This document shows, piece by piece, positions 1 through 8,213 of a stretch of 64,000 nucleotides of DNA. How positions within the stretch are numbered: the stretch's first letter is position 1; each line of letters begins with the position of its first letter. The notes below the pieces were generated by a model. That model made no database searches. It saw only the letters and a list, made by a program, of their open reading frames with translations, and was not told the origin of the DNA. Both the position numbers and the translations under genes were made by a program. The stretch is taken from NCBI GenBank assembly GCA_020723325.1, contig DYJD01000004.1:62001-126000 (forward strand). The letters run 5' to 3'. The DNA comes from Desulfosudis oleivorans. Lineage in GTDB: Bacteria; Desulfobacterota; Desulfobacteria; Desulfobacterales; SURF-7.

Positions 1-10
1 TAGCGCTGTT

Positions 11-1414
11 TCAGCATTGTCTTCTCAAATAAGCCCCATAGGCTTCGATGTCTTTCCAGTTGGGAATGACCCGCATGCGTCCCAGAAAGCGCTGCACCAG
101 ATTCACGATCAAGGAATTCCAGTCCGCGGGCGTGCTCCAGGTGGCCTCCCGGCGGGCCAAACGATCAAGCCCGGCAAGGGCGTCCGCTTCCAGGGCTGTG
201 GAAAGGTAGTAAACCGGCTGCAACAGTTCTTCCTGCACGGACAGACGACCTTCCTGGAGAGCCGTCTGATAAATGGGCGCATCCGGATAAATGCGGATTC
301 CCAGGGAGGCGAAAACCGCATTGGCTTTGCCGAATTCCTTGAGCAGCCGCTGACTTTCCTGCATGTTCCCAAAAGAATCACCCGGGCCGCCAAAGAGGAG
401 AAAAACCGCAAAGGGCAGACCGGCATTGTTCAAGGCCCGATAGGTCCGGGCAATATCATTACGGGTGAAGCCCTTGCCCATGTTCCTCAGCATTTCATCG
501 GTGACCGCATCCAGCCCCAGCTCCACGCCCACACAACCGGCGCCTTTAAAAGCCGCGGCCATGTCCGCATCCAAATCCAAAGGATTGCAATAGGCCACCC
601 AGCGGATTCCAAGACGCCTGCGGATCAATTCCTCGCAAATGGCCATGGCATGGGAAGTGGGCCAGTTGAACACACTATCCGTGAAAAAAAAGTCCCGCAG
701 GCCCGTATCCTTGACCATCCGCTCCATGTCATCCACGCATTGCCGGGGGGAGCGGAGGCGGATGCGGCGGCCTTCCAGGGTGGGATAGTTGCAGTAAATG
801 CAGTGAAAAGCGCAGCCCCGCTTGGTCTGCAAGCCGATATAACCGCCGCGCCTGAAATACCGTTTATAGTCAATGCGGTCATAGGCATAGAGGGGCAGGC
901 GGTCCGGTTCCACGGCAAAGGACGGTGGCTGCATACATAAGCCCTGGGCACTGCGGACCAGCAGCCCCGGAATGACGGCCGGATTGCTCTGGTTTTCCAG
1001 AGCGCGGATAAAGGCCGGCAAGAGGTTTTCCCCCTCCCCCACGGCGGCATAGTTGACGCCGAGGTATTCGGCAAGTTCCCCGGGCAGCACCGACACGGCG
1101 CCGCCGCCGATAATGATGGGCGCCTCGGTCTCCGCCTTGATGATGTCCACGATCCGGCGGGCTTGCTGGTGATAAGTGCAGGGCCGGGCGTATTGGCAGT
1201 TGTCCAGGTTGCGGATGGACAGGCCGATCAACCGGGGCTGAAAACGCCCGATGACCTCCCGGATTCGGCTCCGCAGGCGGGTGACAAAACCAAGATCCAG
1301 AAATTCCACCGTATGCCCTTCTGCCTCAAGAACACTCAATAACTGTGCAGCCCCCAGGGGCGCCACGGCATATGGGGCTTTCTCTTGATTGACGGCTATC
1401 AGCAATACCCGCAT
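11..1414 (-). CDS. B12-binding-type radical SAM protein
   Basis: 467 residues. The N-terminal 150 residues look like the Rossmann-type cobalamin-binding domain of B12-dependent radical SAM enzymes (glycine-rich IIGGGAVSVLPGE near residue 101). The radical SAM cluster motif CAFHCIYC supplies Cys201, Cys205 and Cys208. Family members do methylations, ring contractions or other radical chemistry on unactivated carbons; the substrate here is unknown. The gene starts 3 nt after the stop of the condensation-like gene and is the last visible gene of a five-gene minus-strand operon; the operon could continue past the left edge. Its place beside ACP and ligases suggests it modifies the acyl or aminoacyl product (inference). 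Confidence 0.85.
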   Translation of the reverse strand: MRVLLIAVNQEKAPYAVAPLGAAQLLSVLEAEGHTVEFLDLGFVTRLRSRIREVIGRFQPRLIGLSIRNLDNCQYARPCTYHQQARRIVDIIKAETEAPIIIGGGAVSVLPGELAEYLGVNYAAVGEGENLLPAFIRALENQSNPAVIPGLLVRSAQGLCMQPPSFAVEPDRLPLYAYDRIDYKRYFRRGGYIGLQTKRGCAFHCIYCNYPTLEGRRIRLRSPRQCVDDMERMVKDTGLRDFFFTDSVFNWPTSHAMAICEELIRRRLGIRWVAYCNPLDLDADMAAAFKGAGCVGVELGLDAVTDEMLRNMGKGFTRNDIARTYRALNNAGLPFAVFLLFGGPGDSFGNMQESQRLLKEFGKANAVFASLGIRIYPDAPIYQTALQEGRLSVQEELLQPVYYLSTALEADALAGLDRLARREATWSTPADWNSLIVNLVQRFLGRMRVIPNWKDIEAYGAYLRRQC

Positions 1415-1417
1415 GGA

Positions 1418-2770
1418 TCAACCGCCTCCCAACAAGCGCCTGCGGATGCTCCCCAAGAACCCGCGGGCTTCCTCGGTGGATAAAAGCCCCTCCACATACA
1501 CCAGGGTGATCTGCAAGCGGCCGCGGAAGAAATAGTACACCACCCCCAGGCCCGGGGGGGCAACCACCGCCGGCACATGATATTGGGAGTGCACCGGCAG
1601 GCCCATGAAATCGGAAAGGCCTTGGAATGTCGCGCCCGGATTGGCAAAAACCATGGAGGCGATTTCACCGCGCAGGGACTTCTTGATCTTGCGGACATAG
1701 AACCAGGTGGGCAAAAAACGCGACAGATCCATGGTGCAGAAATTGGCGAACAGCAGGTCCTGGGCCACGGCATGGTGGGTCTGGCTGCGGAACAGCCTGG
1801 TCACGGTTTTCAGATCCGTTATTTCCCCGGCCTTGAACTCGTACAACAATGTCCCGGCCTGGTTGGTAAAAACCGGCAGGCGTGTGCCGATTTTGCGCAG
1901 ATCCACAGGAAAGGAGACGATATAACTGCGGGTATCCATCCCTTTTCTGTGATAGGTTTCAACCAGCGCAAGCAGGGCCGCAGCCATAAAATAGGCGGAA
2001 TCATTCAGCAATCCGCAGGTTTTGCGGCCGCTTTCCATGATGCGCTCCGTCTCCTCCTGGGAGAACTCTTCCAAACAATAATCCAGGCGCCCGACTGTTC
2101 GGGCTTTCAAGCGCGTATACAAGGATAGGGGCCGCAGCAAGGCCATGCTGTCGATACGCGCAAAGGCGCGATCGGCCAGACGCCACCTGGCCTTCATATC
2201 GGTTTTGTTCAGGCGTTTTTGAAAAGGGACTTCCGCCTCAGCCGCAAGTCCGGATCGTCGGCAGGCTTCACCCCCATCCCCCCCACCCACCAGGTGAAGA
2301 AAATATTCCGCGCCCTTGGCATCCATGAGAATATGGTGCCAGGTCATGATGACTTCCATGGTGTTGTCGCTGAAATAAATCAGATCAAAGCGCAGCCATT
2401 CCTGATCTTTGACCGACAGGGGGCTATTCAAGAGCTTGCGCCGCAGGGCTGCATGGTCCGGCGAAGCCGGCCGGACCTCCAATTCATGGGAATGCACAAA
2501 AGAAAAATTAGTAGGCGGAATTTCCGGAATCAAAAAATATGGCTTGCCCTTCCAGGGATAGGTCTTCAGCTCGGCCCGGATTATGGGGAACTCATGGGAA
2601 AGCGCAAGCAGTCTTTTTTGAAAGGCGGCAACTTCCAGGCGGCCGGACAGTCCCAGAATGATCTGGGCCAGGTTTCCGGCAAAACCGTTTTTTTTTAACT
2701 GGTAGTCAAAGGCCAGCATCAAACAGTCGACGCCGTTAAGCGCCCGCCTGTTTTCCGGTGTAAAGGGCAT
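1418..2770 (-). CDS. condensation-domain-like acyltransferase
   Basis: About 450 residues if started at the ATG at 2770 (MPFTPENRRAL), which gives the usual N-terminus of stand-alone condensation / wax-ester-synthase-like proteins. The open frame runs further upstream only as an out-of-frame reading of the acyl carrier gene. HHILMDAKG (His145, His146, Asp149 from this start) matches the HHxxxD catalytic motif of the NRPS condensation / PapA / WS-DGAT superfamily, with the usual following Gly displaced by two residues. Such proteins join an acyl group on a carrier protein to an amine or alcohol. The 35-nt overlap with the upstream ACP gene implies translational coupling and makes that ACP the likely donor. 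The acceptor is unknown. Confidence 0.8.
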   Translation of the reverse strand: MPFTPENRRALNGVDCLMLAFDYQLKKNGFAGNLAQIILGLSGRLEVAAFQKRLLALSHEFPIIRAELKTYPWKGKPYFLIPEIPPTNFSFVHSHELEVRPASPDHAALRRKLLNSPLSVKDQEWLRFDLIYFSDNTMEVIMTWHHILMDAKGAEYFLHLVGGGDGGEACRRSGLAAEAEVPFQKRLNKTDMKARWRLADRAFARIDSMALLRPLSLYTRLKARTVGRLDYCLEEFSQEETERIMESGRKTCGLLNDSAYFMAAALLALVETYHRKGMDTRSYIVSFPVDLRKIGTRLPVFTNQAGTLLYEFKAGEITDLKTVTRLFRSQTHHAVAQDLLFANFCTMDLSRFLPTWFYVRKIKKSLRGEIASMVFANPGATFQGLSDFMGLPVHSQYHVPAVVAPPGLGVVYYFFRGRLQITLVYVEGLLSTEEARGFLGSIRRRLLGGG

Positions 2771-3011
2771 GGATCCACTCCGCCAGGTTGCGAACATTTT
2801 GAATCCGGATTTCGGTGATTTCCTCTTCCGGAATATGCACTTGCAGCCGCTGCTCGGCGAAATGCAATAGGCGCAGCAAGGCCAGGGAATCAAACCCCGC
2901 CTCCAGGAGATTGGTGTGCTCGTCCAGCACGACCAGGTCGTCAAAGACTTCTTCCCGTAAAAAGTCCAGCAGCAAAGCCTTTGTACGGGCGCGGCCGTTT
3001 TCCTTTGTCAT
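2736..3011 (-). CDS. acyl/peptidyl carrier protein
   Basis: 91 residues, the normal size for a free-standing carrier protein. The phosphopantetheine site is in GFDSLALLRL, with Ser42 as the expected attachment residue. The start overlaps the stop of the upstream AMP-ligase gene by 4 nt, and its 3' end overlaps the condensation-like gene. It probably carries the acid activated by one or both neighbouring ligases and presents it to the condensation-like enzyme. No phosphopantetheinyl transferase is visible in the window, so a housekeeping one would be needed. Confidence 0.9.
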   Translation of the reverse strand: MTKENGRARTKALLLDFLREEVFDDLVVLDEHTNLLEAGFDSLALLRLLHFAEQRLQVHIPEEEITEIRIQNVRNLAEWIHALYTGKQAGA

Positions 3012-4507
3012 GGTTTGTCTCCAAGGATTCCGACCGCTTTTTGCCCCTGCGGCCGGCGGCGGATGATTTTGGCTGTGGCCGCCGTTCTTTCAAGGCGGTC
3101 TACAAAGCGGATCTTCTCCGGAACCTTGTAGGCGGCAATCCGCTTGCGGCAAAAGGCCCGCAGATCCTTTTCCGTGGGCGGCACGGCCCCTTTCGTCACC
3201 ACATCCGCCACCACCATTTCACCATGGCCCCCGGCTTCCATTCCATAGACATGGGACTCCTGAATACCCGGATGTTCATCCAGAATGGTTTCCACCTCCT
3301 GGGGAAAGACTTTCATCCCGGCCACATTGATCAGATCCTTTTGTCGCCCCAGAATATATACAAAGCCTTCCGAATCCACCCGGCCGATATCGCCGGTATC
3401 GAACCAGCCGTCTTGCAGGACCTCTTCAGCAGGTCGAAAAGGGCTGAAATAGGCATTGAAAAAGCCGGGCCCTTTTACAAAAAGCCGGCCAAAAGGCGCT
3501 GCATCCCCCTCACCATATTCCAGGTCGCGCATCTCCACAAAATAACCGGGCACTACCTTGCCCACGGATCTTTTTTTCTCAGGTGCGCGGCTCGAATTGA
3601 CACAGATCAACCCGGTTTCAATGATGCCGTAGGCTTGAACAATGGGCAAGCCGAACCGCTTGTAAAAGCGATCGAAGACCGGTTCCGGCAGAGCGATGGT
3701 GGTGGAAATCGCCAGGCGAATACTGCTGAGCATTCGTTCGAAAGGGTCTGCCGCCAGCAGGGAATAATGAAACGGCGCTGCATATAAAATCGTGGCGCTT
3801 TCCTCTTCAACAGCCCGGATGATGTGATCCGCCGGTACCCCCGGCACCAAAACAATAGTGGCGGCCCGGCAAAGGTATAACACGATGGTGGAAACAAAAT
3901 GGTGGGCCATGCTGAGCAGCCAGATGATGGTATCGCTGCTTTCAATATGGAGGATTTTGTTCAAGGCCGTTATCCGATCCACAATAGCCTGATGGGTAAG
4001 GGCCACGCCCTTGAAAGCGCCGGTGGTGCCGGAAGTGAAGCGGATAAAGGCCATATCCGCCGGGATCGGCCGGGGTTCGCGCGCCCTTGAAAACTCCCTG
4101 AAAAAACAAACCGCCGCCAGCTCCGCACAGTCAATGGCCTTGGCTCCCTGAAGCGGCCGATGGCTGATGAGGGCCTGAGGTTGCATACGCATGCAAATCA
4201 GATCCACTTCCGCCCCAGGCAATTCTGTAGCAATCGGTACAACCACCCCGCCGCATTGCCAAACCGCATATGTCAGGGCGATATAGGCGATACTGTTGGG
4301 CAGGCACAGCCCCACCAGACTCCCGCTTTCAATTCCCCTTGCTTTCAATTCCGCCGCCAGCCGCTGGATGAGGACGGATAATTCCTGAAAGCTGATGCGC
4401 AGGCCGCCCTGCACCACCGCAATTTTTTGGGGATGTTTTGCGGCGGCTTGTCGGAACAGCTCCGCCAATAGGGGCGACGGTGATCCCAGATCCTTCTTAA
4501 CCGGCAT
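3008..4507 (-). CDS. AMP-forming acyl-CoA/acyl-ACP ligase (second of pair)
   Basis: 499 residues, ANL superfamily. The phosphate loop FTSGTTGAFKG is at residues 157-167, a full C-terminal subdomain carries GRQKDLINVAGMKVFP, and near the C-terminus a Lys sits in TAATAKIIRR at the position of the adenylation lysine. These enzymes make an acyl-adenylate from a carboxylic acid and ATP and pass it to CoA or to a carrier-protein thiol. The gene overlaps the upstream ligase gene by 11 nt and the downstream ACP gene by 4 nt. Two unlike ligases in one operon suggest two different acid substrates; neither can be read from the sequence. Confidence 0.87.
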   Translation of the reverse strand: MPVKKDLGSPSPLLAELFRQAAAKHPQKIAVVQGGLRISFQELSVLIQRLAAELKARGIESGSLVGLCLPNSIAYIALTYAVWQCGGVVVPIATELPGAEVDLICMRMQPQALISHRPLQGAKAIDCAELAAVCFFREFSRAREPRPIPADMAFIRFTSGTTGAFKGVALTHQAIVDRITALNKILHIESSDTIIWLLSMAHHFVSTIVLYLCRAATIVLVPGVPADHIIRAVEEESATILYAAPFHYSLLAADPFERMLSSIRLAISTTIALPEPVFDRFYKRFGLPIVQAYGIIETGLICVNSSRAPEKKRSVGKVVPGYFVEMRDLEYGEGDAAPFGRLFVKGPGFFNAYFSPFRPAEEVLQDGWFDTGDIGRVDSEGFVYILGRQKDLINVAGMKVFPQEVETILDEHPGIQESHVYGMEAGGHGEMVVADVVTKGAVPPTEKDLRAFCRKRIAAYKVPEKIRFVDRLERTAATAKIIRRRPQGQKAVGILGDKP

Positions 4508-5915
4508 TATTCTTCAAAATCCCTTCTACTTCCAAACGGTTGAATTTTCCGGCCGGGGTTCGTGGAATTCTGGATACCACCCGGATGATCCGCGGCAAGG
4601 CATAGGGCTCCAGCACCATGGACAGCTCCTGCCGGATTTGAGCCGGCTCCAGCGCCCCCTCCACCAGAGCGGCGATTTCATTTTCCCGCCCCATTTCCAC
4701 GGGCATGGCGATCACCAGCGCATCCCTGACCCCTGCCATTTTTTTCAAACGTTCCTGGATTTCCTCAAGATCCACCCGCCGTCCGGCAACCTTGACAACC
4801 CCGTCGGCCCGGCCGAGCAAATGAAAGCTGTTTTCCCCATGGGCACTGACCCGGTCACTGGTGCTGAAAAATCCCTGTTGATCCTTTTCCAGATCAGGTG
4901 GCAGAAAATCCGAGCGTACCAACAAACGTTCCTCCATGATCTTCCAGTCCACCAACTCAAACGCTGTGAAAGCTGTTTGTCCCTGGGCCCTGCTGCGGGT
5001 GGCGATGCCGCCGGTCTCGGTGGAGCCGTAGATCTCCGTAACACCCACCCCGGTTTGTTTGTAAAAATATAGGCCATCGTTGGGCTCCAATACACCGGCG
5101 GAGGACAAGGCCAAACGCAAGGCGCCCCGGGGAATCGCTCCGCTGCCCAGCACCCGGTAATGCATGGGGATGCTCACCAGGACCGAAGCTTTATATTGCC
5201 CGAGGAGCGCGATAATCTCCTGGGGAAAAACCGGAATCTCACCCGCCGCCCCTGCCCCGGATACCAGGGGAACCAGCACGGAAAACAACAAACCGTAAAT
5301 ATGATTGGCCGGCACCGTGGATAGAAAACGATCCTCAGCGGTGATGGCCATTTTTTCAGCATGAAAAAAGGCTTCGGCAAACATATTCTTTACGGTCTTG
5401 GACCAGATCCTGGGCTTGCCGGTGGAGCCGCCGGTATACAGCCGCAGCAGCTCAGCCCCGGGATCAAAACGGTCGGTGGGCATTCCAGACCAACTTTCCA
5501 ACCCTGTCTTCTGAAAAAATAAGGCCTTTATCCCCTGTGGCAATTCTTTTTCTGGGTCCGCAATTACCGCCGGCAAGTTCATGGAAGCCCGCAGCTCTTC
5601 TAAAACGTTGGGGGCATGGGAGAAAGGCAATACCAGCGGCGGTCCGCCGCACACAGCGGCCAATATGGCTGCGGCGATAACCGCCTTGTTTTCCGTGCAC
5701 AAGCAGACTGCAGAGGAATTTGCATCCAGCTCATCAAAAGCGGCTCGGAAAGCGGCCGCCAGCTGATACACTTCTGCATAAGTAGCACCGGCCAGCACAA
5801 ACTCCCGGTCAGGGAAAGACGGCCCGGCAAGGAGGTCCGCCATTCGTCGGTAAAAAACATCCTTTAAATTATCGTGTCGGTTCAACCTTATTTTTTCAAA
5901 AGCATTCACATTCAA
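4497..5915 (-). CDS. AMP-binding ligase (first of pair)
   Basis: 472 residues, ANL superfamily but divergent. The phosphate loop reads YTGGSTGKPR (residues 160-169). Motif EIYGSTETGG, the hinge region GRADGVVKVAGRRVDLEEI and the C-terminal catalytic-type Lys in TPAGKFNR (about residue 457) are present, so it should be an active adenylating enzyme. The shape resembles the ligases of aryl-polyene-like clusters, but no ketosynthase or dehydratase is here. It is the first gene of the minus-strand operon; the promoter should lie in the repeat-filled spacer that also precedes the divergent radical SAM gene. Confidence 0.83.
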   Translation of the reverse strand: MNVNAFEKIRLNRHDNLKDVFYRRMADLLAGPSFPDREFVLAGATYAEVYQLAAAFRAAFDELDANSSAVCLCTENKAVIAAAILAAVCGGPPLVLPFSHAPNVLEELRASMNLPAVIADPEKELPQGIKALFFQKTGLESWSGMPTDRFDPGAELLRLYTGGSTGKPRIWSKTVKNMFAEAFFHAEKMAITAEDRFLSTVPANHIYGLLFSVLVPLVSGAGAAGEIPVFPQEIIALLGQYKASVLVSIPMHYRVLGSGAIPRGALRLALSSAGVLEPNDGLYFYKQTGVGVTEIYGSTETGGIATRSRAQGQTAFTAFELVDWKIMEERLLVRSDFLPPDLEKDQQGFFSTSDRVSAHGENSFHLLGRADGVVKVAGRRVDLEEIQERLKKMAGVRDALVIAMPVEMGRENEIAALVEGALEPAQIRQELSMVLEPYALPRIIRVVSRIPRTPAGKFNRLEVEGILKNNAG

Positions 5916-6242
5916 TTCTTCATACCCAAATCAGAAAATATTTTTTTCCGACGACCCCGATACCGATAGCGACCCCGACCCCGATGATGGACAGGATCGA
6001 CTCATTACAATTGCCCCCAGTAACCTAGCGATCCGTGATGATTACGGTTTTGTCTCAATCATCCAACCTCTCGGGGTCGGTATCGGTATCGGAATCGGTA
6101 TCGAGTTTTTGTTTTCTTTTCGACCCCGAAAACCAAAGGCGATTACCCTGTTCCCCCACTCAACCACACTTGACTTCGCTGGCGGGTTTCCTTATAAAGT
6201 AACGTGCTATATCACATTTTAGCCCATGAGGCACAATAAAAA
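5916..6242. other. divergent spacer with repeat element A1
   Basis: This gene-free stretch separates the ligase operon from the plus-strand radical SAM gene and must hold both promoters, but no convincing -35/-10 pair stands out. Most of it is occupied by a repeat pair: a run of CGATAC/CGACCCC units at 5952-5985 and the complementary run at 6071-6105, followed by a tail at 6121-6150. See the repeat entries. Confidence 0.7.
5952..6150. repeat. family A inverted repeat element A1
   Basis: Two arms of a degenerate 6-nt unit (GGTATC / GGGGTC alternating with CGG) face each other: 5952-5985 reads as CCGATACCGATAGC-type and 6071-6105 as its complement. A tail beginning CGACCCCGAAAACC follows at 6121. 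The same architecture recurs at 10941-11115 and, less completely, at three other intergenic sites. Confidence 0.75.
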
Positions 6243-7322
6243 TTGACGACAGACCCGATACCCATGACCCCATGCCACAACGCCGCAGATTTTGAGTTTT
6301 CACCGCAAGAGATTGAAACAGCCAGACAAAATAATCGGCTCCTTTCCATGGAGATCGAGTTCAGCCTGCGCTGCAATTTCCAATGCCCCTATTGTTATGT
6401 GCCTGAGGATGTCTATTTCAAGGACGAGCTCACACCGGAAGAGATATGTGACGTCATTCTCCAGGCTAAAAACCTGGGCGCCCAGAAAATCATCATTCTG
6501 GGCGGCGAACCCAGCATTTATCCCCAAATCAAAGCCATGATCCGTTTTATCCGGGGAAACGATATGACGGTGGAAATGTTCACCAATGGCTCCGGCATCA
6601 CCGCTGAGTTTGCCCGGGAATTGTTTGCCCAAAATGTTCGGGTGGTCCTGAAAATGAATACCTTTCAGGAAGAACTTCAGGATCAACTGACCGGCAAAAA
6701 GGGCGCTTACCACATCATTCACACTGCCCTGAAGCACCTGAAGCAAGCCGGCTACCCCTCGGAAAACGGCTTCCTGGCCGTCAGTACCATCATCTGCCGC
6801 CAGAACATCGACGAATTGCCTGCTCTGTGGCAATGGTTGCGCGATCAACACATTGCCCCCTATTTTGAAATCATGACCCCCCAATCCAAAGCCAAACGCA
6901 ATACTTGGCTTGAGGTTGGTCTTCCGGAATTAAAGGACTTTTTCACCCGCATCGCCGCCATCGACAAGGAGCGCTACGGCCTGACCTGGACTCCCCAGCC
7001 GCCCCTGGTGGGCAATAAATGTTTGCGCCACCAATTCTCTTGCGTGGTTACCTCCAAAGGGGATGTTTTTCCCTGTGTGGGAGTTACCCTGCCCCTGGGC
7101 AATATCCGCGCCCGGAAACTCGCCGAAATTTTGCAGGACAGTGACGTGCTGGCCAAACTGAAGGATTATCGGCATTCCATCAAGGGGTCCTGCGCAAGTT
7201 GCGGCCAGGCGGATGAATGCTACGGCTGCCGGGGTTCGGCGTTTCAGCTTACCGGTGATTATTTGGCATCAGATCCGCTTTGCTGGCGGAATGAGGGGAT
7301 AAGACCGAAGGCTGAAGACTGA
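6243..7322 (+). CDS. radical SAM protein with SPASM-like C-terminus
   Basis: About 359 residues from a TTG start with GAGG about 11 nt upstream; an ATG at 6264 is the alternative start. The radical SAM motif CNFQCPYC gives Cys44, Cys48 and Cys51. The C-terminal part has the Cys pattern of SPASM/twitch domains: KCLRHQFSC, then FPCVGV, then CASCGQADECYGCRG. SPASM enzymes commonly modify peptides or small substrates using auxiliary Fe-S clusters. The gene is divergent from the ligase operon, which suggests membership of the same pathway (inference). Its last codons and stop lie inside a family B repeat arm. Confidence 0.85.
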   Translation: MTTDPIPMTPCHNAADFEFSPQEIETARQNNRLLSMEIEFSLRCNFQCPYCYVPEDVYFKDELTPEEICDVILQAKNLGAQKIIILGGEPSIYPQIKAMIRFIRGNDMTVEMFTNGSGITAEFARELFAQNVRVVLKMNTFQEELQDQLTGKKGAYHIIHTALKHLKQAGYPSENGFLAVSTIICRQNIDELPALWQWLRDQHIAPYFEIMTPQSKAKRNTWLEVGLPELKDFFTRIAAIDKERYGLTWTPQPPLVGNKCLRHQFSCVVTSKGDVFPCVGVTLPLGNIRARKLAEILQDSDVLAKLKDYRHSIKGSCASCGQADECYGCRGSAFQLTGDYLASDPLCWRNEGIRPKAED

Positions 7323-7376
7323 AGGGGAAAACGGCCCGATCTTAACCGATAACCTTCAGCCTTCAGCCTTCAGCCT
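7302..7376. repeat. family B repeat pair B1 between convergent genes
   Basis: Arms of the unit CTGAAGG lie at 7302-7326 and, inverted, at 7353-7376. The pair spans the 3' ends of two convergent genes and supplies the stop codon of each (TGA inside CTGAAG on both strands). It could form a hairpin in either transcript and act as a bidirectional terminator, although no clear U-tract follows. Confidence 0.7.
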
Positions 7377-8213
7377 ATCCACCTGCGTTTGTTCCTCCAC
7401 GAGCATCACCGGCCGACCGATGATTTCCCCAAGGGGCAAAATCGCAAGCCCTTTTGCTTGAATGCCGGCAAGCACCAATTCCACCTCGTTCAACCAGTAG
7501 GATAGTAGCGAGACCTCCTTGGGCGGGACATCATGCAGGACCACGATATCGTCCGGCCGGACACATTTTAATATTTTTTCCGACAGTTGCTTCACCCGCC
7601 GGTTGCCCGCATCCACCGCCCGGCAACTGAAATTCACATTGTACATGCCGGCCTTATGCAAGACCCGGTTGAGCAACGGATTGGTGATGCCCACCGGCGG
7701 CCTGAAAACCAGGGGCCGAATGCCGAAACTGCTCAAAACATCCTGGGTGGCCTGGATTTCCTGCCAAAGGGCCTGTCGGCCTTTGAACATGATGAAAATA
7801 TCATGGCTGTAGGAATGATTACCCACGGTGTGACCCTGAAGGATCATTTCCCGGATCAATTCCGGATGGGCCGCGGCTTTTTGACCGGTTACAAAAAAAG
7901 TCGCCCGGATTTTGTGCCGTGCCAATAACCGCAGCAATTCCGGTGTGGAAAGGGGGTCCGGTCCGTCGTCAAAGGTCAGGGCCACGGCCTGCTTTCCGGA
8001 TTTGCCCCGGCTGATGATGGGCAGATAAAAACTGAAGCTGGTAAAAAACGGGGCTGTGATACACAATCCCAGAAAAGCCGCCAAGGGGATCGCCGCCAGA
8101 CGCAGATCCACCAGGACCAGGGCCAGGGCCGCCGAATGGGCGGCAAAGCCTGTCAGCTCTGCCAAAGATAGGGAATGACGCTTTGTGTTATGCTTTTGCA
8201 TAAACCGTCTCAC
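7356..8213 (-). CDS. polysaccharide deacetylase (NodB-type), membrane anchored
   Basis: 285 residues. A hydrophobic N-terminal region (about residues 22-65) precedes a NodB fold. The catalytic/metal motifs are TFDDGPD (Asp82/Asp83), HSYSH (His133, His137), RPPVG, and LHD near residue 234, so it should be an active metal-dependent de-N-acetylase or related amidase. The start overlaps the stop of the MMPL-methyltransferase gene by 4 nt, so the two are translationally coupled and probably handle the same surface product. The last residues are encoded by repeat B1. Confidence 0.87.
   Translation of the reverse strand: MRRFMQKHNTKRHSLSLAELTGFAAHSAALALVLVDLRLAAIPLAAFLGLCITAPFFTSFSFYLPIISRGKSGKQAVALTFDDGPDPLSTPELLRLLARHKIRATFFVTGQKAAAHPELIREMILQGHTVGNHSYSHDIFIMFKGRQALWQEIQATQDVLSSFGIRPLVFRPPVGITNPLLNRVLHKAGMYNVNFSCRAVDAGNRRVKQLSEKILKCVRPDDIVVLHDVPPKEVSLLSYWLNEVELVLAGIQAKGLAILPLGEIIGRPVMLVEEQTQVDRLKAEG

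Noticed and set aside
2771-2944. N-terminal extension of the condensation-like protein
   Set aside because: It is an out-of-frame reading of the ACP gene, rich in Cys and Trp, and precedes the natural protein start.
5952-6105. A CRISPR-like array
   Set aside because: The repeated unit is a 6-nt degenerate motif without spacers of constant length, arranged as inverted arms; no cas gene is near.
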